DNA of 64,000 nt. Source: Rhinopomastus cyanomelas. Taxonomy: Eukaryota > Chordata > Aves > Bucerotiformes > Rhinopomastidae. The position numbers and the translations under genes are program-made. The notes beneath the pieces are model-generated. The model ran no database searches and had not been told where the DNA came from. It saw only the letters and a program-made list of their open reading frames with translations. Below are positions 12,138-25,900 of the stretch, one piece after another; positions within the stretch are counted from its first letter, which is position 1; each line of letters begins with the position of its first letter. Where the stretch lies: assembly GCA_013400115.1 (NCBI GenBank), contig VXBP01010324.1, positions 2,921-66,920 on the forward strand. The letters run 5' to 3'.

Positions 12138-15100
12138 AGAGTTATTAAGAAGAGTGTCAAACCCAGCAGAGCGAGCACCGCAGGACTGAGTTAATGAGCT
12201 GCACGGGCACTGCTGTCCAAGCATCCAGGCTGGCTGGAGCCAGAAGCTGCTGTCCCAGCAGAGCTGACTCAGTCCTTTGTGGGCAAAAACAGGCTGCAGT
12301 GCTCTGCACCCCTCTTTTGGGTAGTCCCTACACTCCAGAGTCCATGGTTAGCCCTTCTCACTCCAGCCTCCTTTGCCAGTGTTTTCCTGGAGAGGTTCCT
12401 GCGTGCGCTTGGCTTGGGCCAACCCCCCCTGCACAGCCCCAGTTGCATCCCTGTGCTCTGGGAAGGTGAAACAAGAATACAGATCAATCAGTCTGCCCTT
12501 GCATCGCACGTGAAAGCCGGTCCGTTCTCCTCCCGCAGCCGGACAAGCGTGTGCCTCCCACTCCGCTTGCGCCAGCAGTGTCACCAAGCTGCTCCCTTGC
12601 AAGGACACTTTCAAGGCGAGGAAGCAGGGATATTTGCAAGACACCCACCACAATCGTTTGCTCTTGTTTCTGACCCTCAGGGTAAGGAGAAGGTAAGAGC
12701 ACTGCAGGCACGAAACAACAAGCTTTGTAGGTCATATCAGCGTGCAAAGTACCATTAGGAACCACAGCATGAAGCGTGAATAATACTCCCTTTATTCCAC
12801 CAGATACCTCAGCACCCTTTAAATAAATGCAAAGGGTTATTTATGGACAGGGTTTGTGTGAGACACCTGTTCAGGAACATGAGGCTGAAGTGTAGCTGAA
12901 GCACTAGATTTGTTCTCTTCCCTACACGCAAACTAGAGCAACCGATTGGCTTGGTGATGGTCCAAGGGATGTCAGGAAAAAGAAAAGTGAAGATGACCAT
13001 AGATCTTCCTCTCACAGATTTATGCTCTCTCCATTAAACCAGAGCCACAAAACACATGTCCTTCCATGCCACCCTCCTCTGCCAAGGACAGCCAGACAGG
13101 AAAAACTTTGAAGGACTCCAAGCCTGGAAAGGGACCTTCAGGCACAGAGTGTGTCGTTTCTGAAAAGCTCCAGTCAACCTTGACGGCTTTCCTTAAATCC
13201 TTTGGGCAAATAATGACCTCGATTGACAGAAGTGATCTGATAAGGCAAAGGCAGGAGGGATGCGCGGTGAGTCAACATCTCCCAAGCATGTTTGTCTTTG
13301 CAGAGGCAGGAACGACGCTCCCAGCTGGAGCGGGGCGAGGTTGCCCCCAAGAGGCAAATGCGACACAGCGAATAGAGCTGGAAAAGGCTGAATTCTGTTC
13401 TAAAGGTCCCACATAGGGAGACTTTTCCGAAAAAAATCTCCTCACGTGCCCTTACTTTGACCTCTCCCCAGTTGAAAGCATTTACGGATGGGGTGGGAGG
13501 AGAGAGGAAGGAGGCCAGCTTTGGCATGTGGTTGTTTGGGTGTTATTGTGTCGCTGGAGCTCCTGAACCACACAACTTGTTTTCCTAGTCTTCCTTGCAG
13601 TGTCATTAGAAAGATCAAAAAAAGTCACTGGGTTTCCTTTATGAGACATCTGATCCCATATACCTCACTTAGACTCCTTCAGAGCAAGGAGCTGGCAGCA
13701 CCTTCAACACCAACTTCTGTCTCAGGAGTGGCAGGAGAGACGCAATCATGGACCAGACAGACTGTTTGGAAACTGTGAGACAACGGGACATGAAAACCCT
13801 CAGCCATTCAGGCAAAGCACACGCAGGTGGCCCACCACACTGGACCAAAGTCCAGGTGCCTCCCAGGGGTCAAAGGAGCAGGACAGACATGTGGGGCACC
13901 CCCCCCCAGCACATGCTCTACCCTCCAGGGCTCAGCAGCCTGAAGCTTTTCCTGCCAGGGACGGATTTCATAGAGCGTGAATTACTCTTCTGCTGCAAAA
14001 AGCTCTTTGAATGTCTAAGCTTTTAGCATCCACAACATCCTGAGGCAAGCAGATCCCCAGCTCCTGTCTCTTTTTGTTTGCTTTGAGCCTTCCTGCTAAT
14101 AAAAGAACTACAGAGTCTGAAGCCGAGTTACAGAGCACCACTGAAGAACTTCTTTCTCTTTACCCTTTTCCAGGCCACTTGACTGTTGAGCTCTGCGTTT
14201 TGCTTTCCAACATCACAGCTATTTCGGAGCTGCAGAGACGCAGCTGGCTCAGGGCCACAGCAATTTATTCCTGTCCTACATGCACACACATGCAGATTCC
14301 CTCCCAAAGGACTAACCTGTGATATAACCTAGAATTTAACCGCTCCTGGAGCTGCTTTTCAAGAGGACACAGGTTAAATACCCCAGCTGACAGGTACCCA
14401 GGGTACTCACTGCTCCCGCGCCAGGCTTCCACTGCCCTGCTCAGCCAGCAAACGTCCCCGGTCCCCAGCACCGAGCCCTTGCCGCAGCACCCCAGCTTAC
14501 TGTCAGCTCCAAACTGGAAGCGTCATCTCCAGAATGACTGTCGCGCTGGCTCCTGCCAGACTCTTAATTACGAAGAAGGCTGACACAGTTTTTCAGCAAA
14601 CGGCGTTCGCAGACTGCGGGGAGAAACAGAATGAGGGCAGGAGGAAAGATGGGCTAATAAGAGAAAATCAGCTGGAGGGGAAAACGAGTTGTGCTGTGCA
14701 AACCTTACCATAACAATGCTGGAGCCCAAAATACTGAAAAAGAAATAGGTTAGTCCACAGGGGAGGCAGGCAGCGCTCTGCGAATGTGGAGGGGAGAAGA
14801 TCGGCAACGCAGCGTCTCAACAGCCTCACGTGCCAGGCCTCTCCCCACAGCCTGGGCTAGGGCAAAGAGAGAGGTTCAGCTCCCAGCATGCAGACTGATG
14901 TGTCCCAGAGTCTGAGTGACGCTGTCTGAGGAGCCCACAGCTGCCCAGCATAATTTATTCAGCCTTTATAAGAGCCTGCAGCATAGATAAAGCATGAAAC
15001 TTAATGCTTAGCCATCGTCTCCCCACCGCTGAGCCTGGCAGCTTTAACTTACTGCTTTTATTGCAGCCACAGCCTGGTAGTCAGCCTGGAAAGGGACCCC

Positions 15101-17192
15101 CTGCTCCTGCCAGGATTTTCTTCTCCAAGCAGGCTTTGAGAGAAGAGAGCCCAAGCCCAAAGCCATGGAGCCTGCAAGCCAAGCTTCAGCTCACAGCACT
15201 GGCTGCTGGTAGCACAACAGCACCAAAATGATCCATTTACCCTTTCTGCTTTCTTCTGCGAAAGGGAAGGAGCATCACTGGCCCAGCTCCGGGAAGCTGG
15301 GCGGTGAATGCAAACCCAAAGGAAAGCACTGGGAGAAGGGTGTGTGAAAACGACCACATCCTGTGGCCAGGAGCCCTCTCCCACACACCATACGGGCCAA
15401 ACCTGCCTTGAAAAGCTCTAGGTCTCCCCCCAGGCTGAAGGTAAAGACGCCTTGATGACAATGAAAGGAACAATTCCAGTCATAGGGGAGTTTCCATCCC
15501 CTCCCCTATGACCTCCCTAGAGGGAACTGGAAGGCGGCAGGACAGCTGAAGGAGATGAAACAGCAAGCAGCAGCTCACCAGGCAGGCAAGGGAGGCATTT
15601 AACGAAGCGCGACGTAGCCAAACATCACTTAAAAGTCACCTGAAAATACAAGCGTGGAGACCAGCTTTCAGCATCCAGACCAAAATGAACCAGACAGGAA
15701 GATGGAAATGTTTTCCTTCTCTCATCACCCAGCCCTACCTTGATACCAAATAAAATATTCCCTTTCAAATTCCTCACTGCAAAGGCAAGGAAGCGCTGGC
15801 TGAAAGAAAGCAGCAGTCAGGCAGAGCTAAAAGCACCTCTGCGAGGAGAAGCCTTTCAAGGAATTTACTTTCTCCAGGATCCTCCCCATCAGCAGCCCAT
15901 GCAGCTCCCGGCACTGAAAGCCCTTTTCAACACTAAATAAGAAAGGGCCCCACCAGTAAAGCTGGCAAAGCATTCAAAAGGCCAAGCATCAAGGTGTTTC
16001 ACAGCTGGGGTTTGGGGAGGGGAACGGCAATTTGAATGTCACTGAGAGCACTCTGATAACTTAAACCACAAGGAATGAGCTACATCCACTAATGACGGTC
16101 TGGTCTCTCTGGGCAGCACCAAAGGAGGATTCTACAGCAGCTGCCACAGCTTCTACCAGCCTATAAAGCCTCTTCTCTGCCCCTCACCAGCCAGTGCCCA
16201 ACAGCCCCGTCTCTTTTTGAGGATGCAGAGCACTAACACTTCAGTGCTGAACACCTGCCCCCCTGGTATACCAGGGTGCTTCCCACTGGGGAACCTTTGG
16301 CCAGGAGTTTGCCAGGAGCTCATAAGCCCGAGGAATGAGTCCCCAGAAAAATCTAGTCATATCCAACAGCAGCCTTTCTGCTCTGCCCCTCCCAGCAGAA
16401 CATAAAGTCATACAAACACTAGAAGCCAGTGGAAGAAAAACAAGCCAACCAAAAAAACCCCAAAGCACAACCCCAAACATGGGGGTAATAGACTACACAA
16501 ACAGTTCTCCTGGGAAAAACAAAAACACACAAGACTGGTGTTAATACTGCTGTGGCTTGGAGTGTCTCCACTGGTGACAGGGTCAGCTGCAGAATCCCCT
16601 TTGGAACCCAACTACGTCCCTGAATCTCCAAGACACAGCGTAGCCTCTCTTGCAGCCCCCGTGCTGTTTCCACTCCCACACTTGGCTTGGGCACCACTCA
16701 AGACCCAGAGCTGGCTACAGGACAACACAAGGCACCTTTCAGGGAGGCAGACGTGGCTTGTCCATGCTCAGAAAAGTATCACTGCAGTACCACTCCCTCC
16801 TAATTAAAAAAGGTCTTTTTCTGCACTGCAGCGTTACCTCTCAAACCCTATCACACGACAATCGCACCAGCTGCTCCGCACCAGCATCCTTCATGCGTTT
16901 GTTCCAGTCATCCGCTTTTTTCCAAAGATATGCCCAGCCCACAGCTTTGGGGACATCAGAGGGTTCCTGCAGCCTCGGCATCAATGAAGCGCACGTGTCC
17001 TACTGACCTTCAGCCAGACCTACCTGCAAGTCATTAATCACTCCTGAAATCCCCATCCATTACCTAGTTCCACAACAGGAACAGCGAGAATGAGATTTCA
17101 ACTTTCTTTCACTCACAGCCAGAAGTGTTAAGCCACACAGAAACTTGTCAGAAAACATGGGGGGAAAAAAAGCAAAGAGCCAAGACATCTAT
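12138..17192. other. Intergenic DNA, no gene recognised
   Basis: No CR1, LTR or recognisable exon seen. It includes a short poly-C run (about 13900) and a conserved-looking GATA-motif patch near 14945-15010. Confidence 0.45.
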
Positions 17193-17198
17193 TTTATT
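17193..17198 (-). terminator. Candidate distal polyadenylation signal of SLF2
   Basis: A canonical AATAAA on the minus strand followed by a T-rich stretch, placed where AT-rich sequence gives way to GC-rich flanking DNA. Confidence 0.35.
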
Positions 17199-19854
17199 GT
17201 CAACCTTTAATTTTTTTGTCCGCGATTACTGCAATAAAGTGCTCCCAATTTCACATGAGATAACGTGGCTCTGAATACGGCCAACGTAATATCAAAGGGT
17301 AAACCTCAGTGCAAAACGCTTATCTGAAGACAACCAAAGCAGTTAAGACATCTACTGTGCAAACAGCCTTTTCCAACACATGTAACTTCTGGCTAGGGGC
17401 CACAGAGTGAGTCGGCAAACGCAAGGGCAGCAGATCTGCTTTCGCTTCCAGGAGTCCGGGAGCAGCGCTCAGCCCAGCAGTCCCTTGTAAAGACTCCACA
17501 GCAATGCTTTTCCATCATCTCCGTAAGGATACGAACGAGCTCAAATTCAACCCACGTCTAGACTTAAGCAACTGGGGAATTACTACACAGCTACAAAACA
17601 GATGGAAGACAGGTCCACACAGAGCAGGAAGGGGCAGAGAGGGGAAAATGCTCGAATGCATCTGCAGGCATCAGGCAAGAAAACACAAGACTGGCTGAGC
17701 TAAGAACAATCTCAAGACTCTCTCCATTTACAGCAAGCTCACTGGCTGTGAACCCAAGAACTGCCGTGTGCTCTCCACGACCAAAATAGGACCTGCAGCC
17801 ATTTTTTTGTGAAACAGAGCTGAAGCATGCCCACGTTGTCCAGGGACACTGCATTACAAAAGCACAGCTGGTTGTGTTTCTCGTTCGATGAAGTAGAAGA
17901 AAATATCAAAGTGGTTATTTCATCTGGAAAAAACACCCCAAAACCTCAGTAGTTTTAATGTGCTTTGAACTGCAGTACAAAAGCTTTTTGTCCAAACCAC
18001 TCCCCTTCTCCAAAATATACAGGACAGCAACTTCAACTTTACATGGTAAGAAAATATATACACGTTGCATACAGTTAACATATTCTGCAAATTTTGACAC
18101 TTTATACAACATTAGTGAGAAAAAATACAAACATTAATAAAATCACATACAATATATTCCACTGGAGGAAGCAACTGCTGCCAGAGGGAAGGTGGATACG
18201 CTAGCAAAGGCAGGCAGAGCAAAGGATGGCAGTGCCAGACCTACAGAACACCATGTAACTGCATTATTTGTAGCCTAAAGCAGTTCTGTTGCCAAACACA
18301 GATACCCTCTGAGGTAGATTCTTCCAATTCTCAAATAACATGTTGAGATTAAAAAAGGGGTATTTTCTTCACTCCCCAAACTATGCCATGAGCATAACTT
18401 TTGTTTGAACAATGAACTGGTTATCCTGTGAAGGGCAAAGAAATGCAGCAGTCTTAGGTGATCTAACATTTGAAATGCAGGACAGAACACTTAACATGAA
18501 TTTGTAAATTAAATACCTTCACTACAAGACAGGTGTCCACTCTACACAGTTCCTTTACATGTACTACACATACTGAAAGGTGAAGGTTGGCTTTAGGCAG
18601 AGGCAGGGGCTGAGCCTTATTTTACCTTCTCACCTCAGCAAGAAGTAGGGAATATTTCATAAGAGACAAGACAGGGAAATCTATACAAATTAAAAAGAAA
18701 CACTATAAAATGCACATTGATATCATTATTAAAAATCTTGCTCATTAAGGGAATCCCACTTGGTAGTTCTACCCAATACCGTAAAACTTCCTCTTCACAT
18801 ATACACACATTCTACAAAGCACGGTGTAAGAGTTAAATGATGGGATTTGCTCAGAGCACAGACAGATCACATCTTCCTTCGATCATTTCACAAACAGCTC
18901 TTGGAACTGTGTGCATACACTGCGTGTGTGGCAAGACCTCACACAAAGGAATTTGAATTCATATGGCTTTCCCAGTTTTCATATTGGTGGGCCAAATGCT
19001 CATCTCCTGAAATCTCCACCGGGCTGGGATTTTTGGATTAGCATTTTCTTCACTTAGATAAGGTGCTGAAGCCAGATAAATACAGAAATGTTTGTTACTT
19101 GGAGAGGAGTACAACTGCTATGGGTCTAACAAGATCTCATTTGGAACTTGATCTTACAGAAACACTTCCCATGCGGTCACATTTGCTGCATAAATACACT
19201 AGTGCCTGAAGTTCAGGAAGTTCAGTTAAAATGAATCAATCACCGTAATAACAAATTTAATTATGTTATCTGATAAAACACAACCACAAAGCAAAGTGAT
19301 ATCCACTTAACTTGTGTAGTCACAGCCCCTCTTTAAGCTCCATTTCCACCTTCGAGAGCACATGAAAGCAATCGCTTGGTTCACATGCAACTGCTGTATT
19401 TTGGTTTGTGTGTTGGGTTTTTTATAGTCTGAATGGTCCTACCAATTCAGCTTTGCAGAGTAACACGTGTAGGCAATTCTGAACTAATATCCTCACCTGC
19501 TCACACCAGGGGAGGACTCACACTGACCTCACATTTCATGTCACAGGGCAGTTCTTTCCCAGACATCCTGAATCAATGCTTGCAGATGTGTGCTGGCAAG
19601 GAAACACTCATATGTATGGTTTTCAACTCAGCCTTGTGTTTAGTAATGGAAACCAGAAAACCTCCCTCAGCTTTCAGTACGATAAAACATTTCTAGTCAA
19701 TTCAGATATGGCTACAGAAATAGCCATGGTTGGGCTGGGTTGTAGTAAAAACAATGGTATTCAGATTACGTCCTTGTGTCTCTAGTATTTGTCTGAATCG
19801 AGCGCAAGTTCTAACTCAGGCGACTGATTTCCTTTGTTCCAATCAAGGTGAAGC

Positions 19855-19860
19855 TTTATT
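19855..19860 (-). terminator. Candidate proximal polyadenylation signal of SLF2
   Basis: A canonical AATAAA on the minus strand about 58 nt after the stop codon. Confidence 0.4.
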
Positions 19861-19917
19861 CACTCTACATCTTCCTTGCTTTGAGAGTTTGCTCTTTTCC
19901 CTGAACTAGGAAAGATG

Positions 19918-19953
19918 TCATGAATCAGGCTCCCAGAAGTCATGTAGTTTTCC
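19918..19953 (-). CDS. SLF2: SLF2 coding exon 20 (last coding exon and stop)
   Basis: The acceptor CTCCTTAG is followed by GKLHDFWEPDS and a TGA stop (19918-19920). Human ends GQLHDFWVPDS, so the natural C-terminus is intact. Confidence 0.95.
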   Translation of the reverse strand, partial: GKLHDFWEPDS

Positions 19954-22900
19954 CTAAGGAGCAAAAACAAAATAGTAAACAAGTCAGAAAACCAACGACA
20001 GACAAAGAACGAGAGTGGGCAAGTGCTTAGAGCTTGAGATCACCACAACAAGAGTGGGCAAGTGCTTAGAGCTTGAGATCATCACAATGTGTGGCAAGTC
20101 CCTAGAATTTTATTCATAAACACTTGACAGTTTACCCACATGTGAATCAACCCCAAATATCTCTGAAAAAAAAAAACCAACTCTGAAAAAGCTGCATCAT
20201 TACCAACCACCATCAGTTGCTCAACAGCTTCTGCAGCCATGTGTTGCTGTCTAATTTGCTTCCCCCTCTGTAACAAGGTCACACTACAAAATGTCTTTTT
20301 TTGCACTCTGCTGGGAGCAATTAAGTCTTTATAGACAATCAGCTGATTACACAATTTTTAACAGAAATTGGTACTAAACATCTACGCACCATCTCAGTTC
20401 TGTGTAAGTGATACGCTACATTAGAATTCCATCGCTGAACCACATCCCAAAGCTCCGTGTCTACATGACTTTGTAATGCATCCAGGGATGGTGATTCGAC
20501 CATTTCCCGTTAGTGGAAAGCTAAGTTTTTCCATTCCAAGCCAGAACTCAAACAGTTGGTCTGATGGTAGGGAAGTTGGAACTGGATGATCCTGTGGTCC
20601 CTTCTAACCCAGACTGACTGTATGACTTGGTGTGGGCGATCCTGCTGTGGCAGGGGGATTGGACTAGATGATCTTTTGAGGTCCCTTCCAATCCCTAATG
20701 ATTCTATGAAAAGAAACCTTAGCCAGAGAGGTGTTTCTCTGGGTGTATCCACCTCTTCCACCCAAGCCTACAAGGTATCATGATGGCAAATACTAATGAG
20801 AGATTAACAATGACATGATTTACTTTTCACGATCACGAAAGGCTTTTCCTAATGACTGCACAAAACTCAACACATTCAAAGGAAGAGTAGTTATCAAGAG
20901 CTTTTTAACATGTGGATAGAGCTTTGGACTCAAATGGTCTTGAAGTCACACACTGCCAGACCACAGCAGGAAGCTCCTGTCCCCAACATCCTTTCCAGAT
21001 CATTTGCTAGTAAATATAATCAGCGACGGGCCTGTGACCTGACTCAGTACTAGCATTTTGGTGCATTACACAAGCCACTTACAAAAGCAGCATTTTTAAG
21101 GTCAAAAAAATAAAATCTTGGTTTTATCCAACGCAGTGAAGTAAGATTTTTAATTAAAATCTGCTCCAATACATCTAAGAGCATTTCACACTCGTGCCAT
21201 TTATATAGAAAACAAGCATCTGTAAACGACTCTGCTATTTTCAATTGCTACAAAAATAACTTAAATGCACCCTGCAATATGGAACAAAAAAGGTTTAATT
21301 ACAGTACCTGAGTAGGCCGAGTGGTTTGTATCATATTTTGCCATTTGCCATATATCCTAGCAACCAAGTCTTTAACCTGCAAATTCAGATCGATTTGTTT
21401 AGCCGCTTATATTAGAAAACCCAAAATCAAAATCATACCCCTTGTCTCTCCTCCCACTCCAAACCCACAGAACTGCAGATAACCCAACACCCAAGGGTTT
21501 ACTGGCAGTGAACAATCCTACAGCTGGCACAAAATATCAGCACCTCAACTCCAAACAGATGCCTGTAATTTGGGACTCTGAATTCAAAGTGTGTACTCCA
21601 CACAAACACATTACAGACACATGACTCCACACGTTAAACGTTTGGAGTTGGCGTGTGAGCCTCTGGCTTCCCAACACCCACTTCATCCTTCACGTGAGTT
21701 AGCTCTGCAACACAAGTCTGAGAGCAGCTAGAAAAGGTGCCTGCAATCAGAAAAGCTAGCCACGCAGCACTGTCTGCTTCTGAAATGTATTTATTGTATG
21801 TCAAAGCTGTGCTTCTTCATAACCCATCCTAAGCAGGTCTGAATTCAAACCATTCAGAACTTTTTGCTTTATCTGCTTTGTTAAAGCCCAGCACCGGGGT
21901 GACGTCCTCTGGAAGTGACAAAAAAAAAAAGAGCACGATTTTCTACTTTCAGTGCAAAGGCAACAGAAACAAAAGTGAAAGTGATCCAAATACAAAAACT
22001 CCAGGCAAGAGTAATTAGCTTGTTAAAAATAGCTTGACTAATCTGTCTGCCTTTAAAAATGATTTTTAAAAGTCAATCTTCTGAAGGGGTAAGGATGCAC
22101 ACAACTGCCAACATTTAAAGCTGAAGACTCTTCAAAGCTGAGGTCACTTTACCACTGATGTGATCTGGTTTTCTGCAACAGCATGCAAAGCATGGCAGTG
22201 ACAAAGTGAGGACTGTCATTACAGAGCCCCACAAAGCAAATGAAAAGCAATTACCCAAGCTTGATGCTACATCACAAAAATGTGGATTTATGCCAACAAT
22301 GTAACTAGCACAATAATCTGAAAATAAAACAGACACATGCAAGATAAGCCTGGTTCTCTGTACCCTGCCCTGTGTGCAGCCTCTGCTCTTAAAAGTAGAA
22401 TCAACAATCAGCAGCTGCAGGGAACCACACGTAACAAGTCTGTGGGTCTAAAAGTTGAGCTGACAGGCTAAAAGGAAGGCAAGCTCACATTTTATAGCTG
22501 TTAGGAGACCTGTTGTTGGCAGAAAGATTTTTTCAGAGCATTAAAATGGGTTATCTGTTTGTGGACACGCAAAAACATGATGCAGGCAGAGAAACCAGAA
22601 AAGAATCCCACAAAAACAAACCATGAGGAACTCCAGGCCCAGGATAAGGGAACACCACACTTCACAAACATCACACACCTCTCCCAACTTACATGTCTTA
22701 CCTTAGATCGATAGAACAGGCTTGCATCTTCTCTGATATCACATTTTATGTACTTATCTAAGGCACCACAAAGCTTCAGTAAGTGTTGCTAAACAAAGAC
22801 AAAAGTGTACAGCTCTTTAAATCCTTTCTTCAGTTACTATTTCAATCTAAAAACACCAATCAGTGTTTTGGTTTAAATTTTTATCAGAAATACACAGTAA

Positions 22901-25900
22901 GGAAGAGGGCAAAGAAAACAAGAGCCTCTAACAGTTGCTGGTAGGAACCAGGTCTAAGCCATACACTGCAAGTTTTGAAGTTCCTACTAGCTAATTTGTA
23001 AACCTTTTCTGTCCCCAAAGCAGCAAGCACAGTGTCACTCAGATCCTTTATCAGCAAAAAAGTCCTGAGGTTACAAGAGCTAAAAATAACCTTTATGGGG
23101 TAACGATGACTCCAGTAAATTTTTGCAAGAAGTGGCAGAGCAGGTAAATCACGATACAATTATTTTCTTTAACAGATACGGTTTTGTTCCAGATTGCATT
23201 GTGATTTTCTTTTTGCACCAAGTAGGAGACTGAGACACTTAAGCCCCAAAATACCACCAAACATTACAGCTTAGCTTCTCCCAAAGAGCTGATACGAAAA
23301 ATCTCTTGGACACCAAAAGCAATTCCACAGAGCAGAAGGTACAGCCAACACCTTGCAGCAAGAACACTCGCAGCACGTGATCACAGGAATCTGAACGGAA
23401 TTAATGAAAGGCTACGCAGAAGGTAGTACTTAACAGATGTTGACATCCTGGCACAAAGGAACCACCACAGAACTGAAGATACAGGCCTAGCTTTCACTTG
23501 CTGCATGGCTGCACTCCAGCACAGAAAATCATGATGTGTTTGAACATATCTGACTGGGTATTTTCAACGTGCTGTTTCTTATAGATTGAAAAATTTCAAC
23601 CCTACTTCAAGAGGTTATAGAACCATTGGAACTTCAGGAGTTTCAGCACTGAGTAAACCTACAATTACTTTCTGAAAATGATTAACAAAAGAATCAGAGA
23701 ATAGGTTTGGTTTGAAGACATTTTTAGGATCATGAAGTCAAACCTATTTTACAAAAGAAGTGTCTGCTGACCCACAGACTTCTGTTTTGAGGTAGTTCCA
23801 TCTGCAGAGATGCAGGTTTTTTCCTGCAGTAAATGCAGAGAAAGCTTCCCTGCTTTACATTGCCCCAGAACAAAAGTTTCCCCAGTTCTGCTATACACTG
23901 ATCTTCTATCACATATCCTTACCAAAATAAACTGTTTATCATGCAAACGGTCTTAAAATGTAAAGGTCTCGTCACTGAAGTTACTTACCCTTTGATTAGG
24001 ATTCAAAACATCAAAGAAACTAGCTTCACTGACTAGATGAAGGAGGATGTAGATTAGGTAGTATGCCTGGAGATAAATCAGAAGTCAAAGCACAGTCTTA
24101 ACTCTTCAATTTAGATACAGCACTACCTTTGCTTTCTAGAATAATTCCTCCAACAGTTGCATCATGTCTACACATTCACCTGAACAACAAATTTGAAGCA
24201 CTACATCCACATAATGGAAAATACTTGCTAAGAGATTGCATGACAGACACCAGTAATGAAGCAAATATTCAGTTTTTGGATGGACAGAAATACTACATCT
24301 TTCTAACCCTTGTTTATGAGAAAAGGTTCATAAAATATTCATAAATCACTTTCTAAAGCCTGTAGGTGAAGGTCTGGCTCAGCATAGAGTCATAGAATCA
24401 TTAGGGATTGTGTTGCAGTTTGATTGGAAGGGACCTCNCCTATGCTGAACTCTCTCCAGCAGCTCCACATCCCTCTTGAACTGAGGAGCCCACAACTGAC
24501 ACAATATTCCAGATGTGGTCTCAAGCTGGCACCAATTTAATCAGAAATGAGAGAGCATGGTCCTTTGATTACAGAAGACTGGACTAGAGACACGTGTGTG
24601 ACTTAACCCATTCAGAACATCTCAATTTGTAAAATAGCCCCACACCGCTTCCCCATCACATGCTACTTCTTGACTATAATCAAAACTGAATGCCAATATT
24701 CTAATTATACAGTCGAGCAGCAATATAATAGAGTATATACAGCTCCATGTACAGAACTGTCCCCAGTTGACAGAAATCAAGGGAAACAATCTCAGAGTCA
24801 AGGAAGATGCATAAAAAGACAAATGCAAAACAGCACGATCACGCTACATACCTCAGGTTCTCGTTCTGTGTGAAGGTGCTCTCCACTGGCATTCTGCTGC
24901 TCCAGTCCTTCCCTCATCTTCTTTAGTATATCAGAAGGTTTCATGTATGTGACAAACTGATGCAGAAGAGACATCTGCATATACAAACATTAACAAATTG
25001 GACGGGCTTGGTAACATCAGAATATTGGAAACTAAGCGCTGCTGTATTATTTGTCCATTAAGACAAGAACATAACAGATTTTTCATTAAAATTCACATTT
25101 TCATGCTTTGGGTAATTTTTTAATTCACAAATTAAAGTGTTTGTATGTTGCTTCAATAAAAGATGTACCCTATGAAAATTTGAGTATTTTCGTGCACACA
25201 AAACAAAAACTGAAAGAAGTGCAGAGATCTTTGCAAAGTTCACGATGCACTTACAAGCTGCAGAACATCCAGGTCACAGGTACATTAAAAGACTTCTAAT
25301 ACTAATGTAAGAATTACTAACTAGTCATTCCACAAGGTTCTTGAAAATAACCTTGCAGTACTAAAACAATGATATACATGTTTTCTAAGCTTTAGACAGT
25401 ATACATCACACACACAACACTCATCTGCAGTACCTGCTTGTCACTGTCATCAGGTATTCTGCAATGCCTTTTATCAAGAAGCTTTGAAATTATCACTAGG
25501 CTAAGATGTCTTCTTACTTGCCTGAAAAACAATTAAAAAATTTATTTCCCACATAATTTCTTAAATCCATGATGTTTTATACAAAGTATAAGAGGTCATG
25601 CCTGGCTTCCACAGAAGGACTCTTGCCTACAACTATTAAGTTGGATTTTCTGAATATAGGTGCTGTTAAACTAGTGAAGAGGCTAGCAAAATATAAGAAC
25701 TCATCTCACTGCAGCTTCCCTTCCACACAAATAGACACTGCTGGACATTTGCCTCCAAGCCTGAAACTCAGGACCCAATTTGCTCTCCTTGCTCTGATAT
25801 GTTGCAATTTATTCACTTCAAAGACACAGAACTCTTAACAGATTGACCTCAAAAGCAGGTATGAATCACCCAGAGAAAGCTTAATACCTATTGTACCCAT

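Larger units (their letters stand above)
17193..19917 (-). other. Probable SLF2 3' UTR (extent uncertain)
   Basis: This AT-rich stretch directly follows the SLF2 stop and holds no CR1 and no convincing reading frame. A minus-strand AATAAA sits at 19855-19860, only about 58 nt past the stop; a second lies at 17193-17198 (ACAATAAAAT on the minus strand), followed by T-rich sequence. Base composition changes to GC-rich at about the distal signal, which suggests a long 3' UTR ending near 17.17 kb, with the first signal giving a short alternative. RNA data would settle this. Confidence 0.45.

Noticed and set aside
1..17192. SEMA4G coding exons expected by synteny
   Set aside because: I looked for semaphorin-like segments in the minus-strand frames and saw none; only an upstream promoter region can be suggested.
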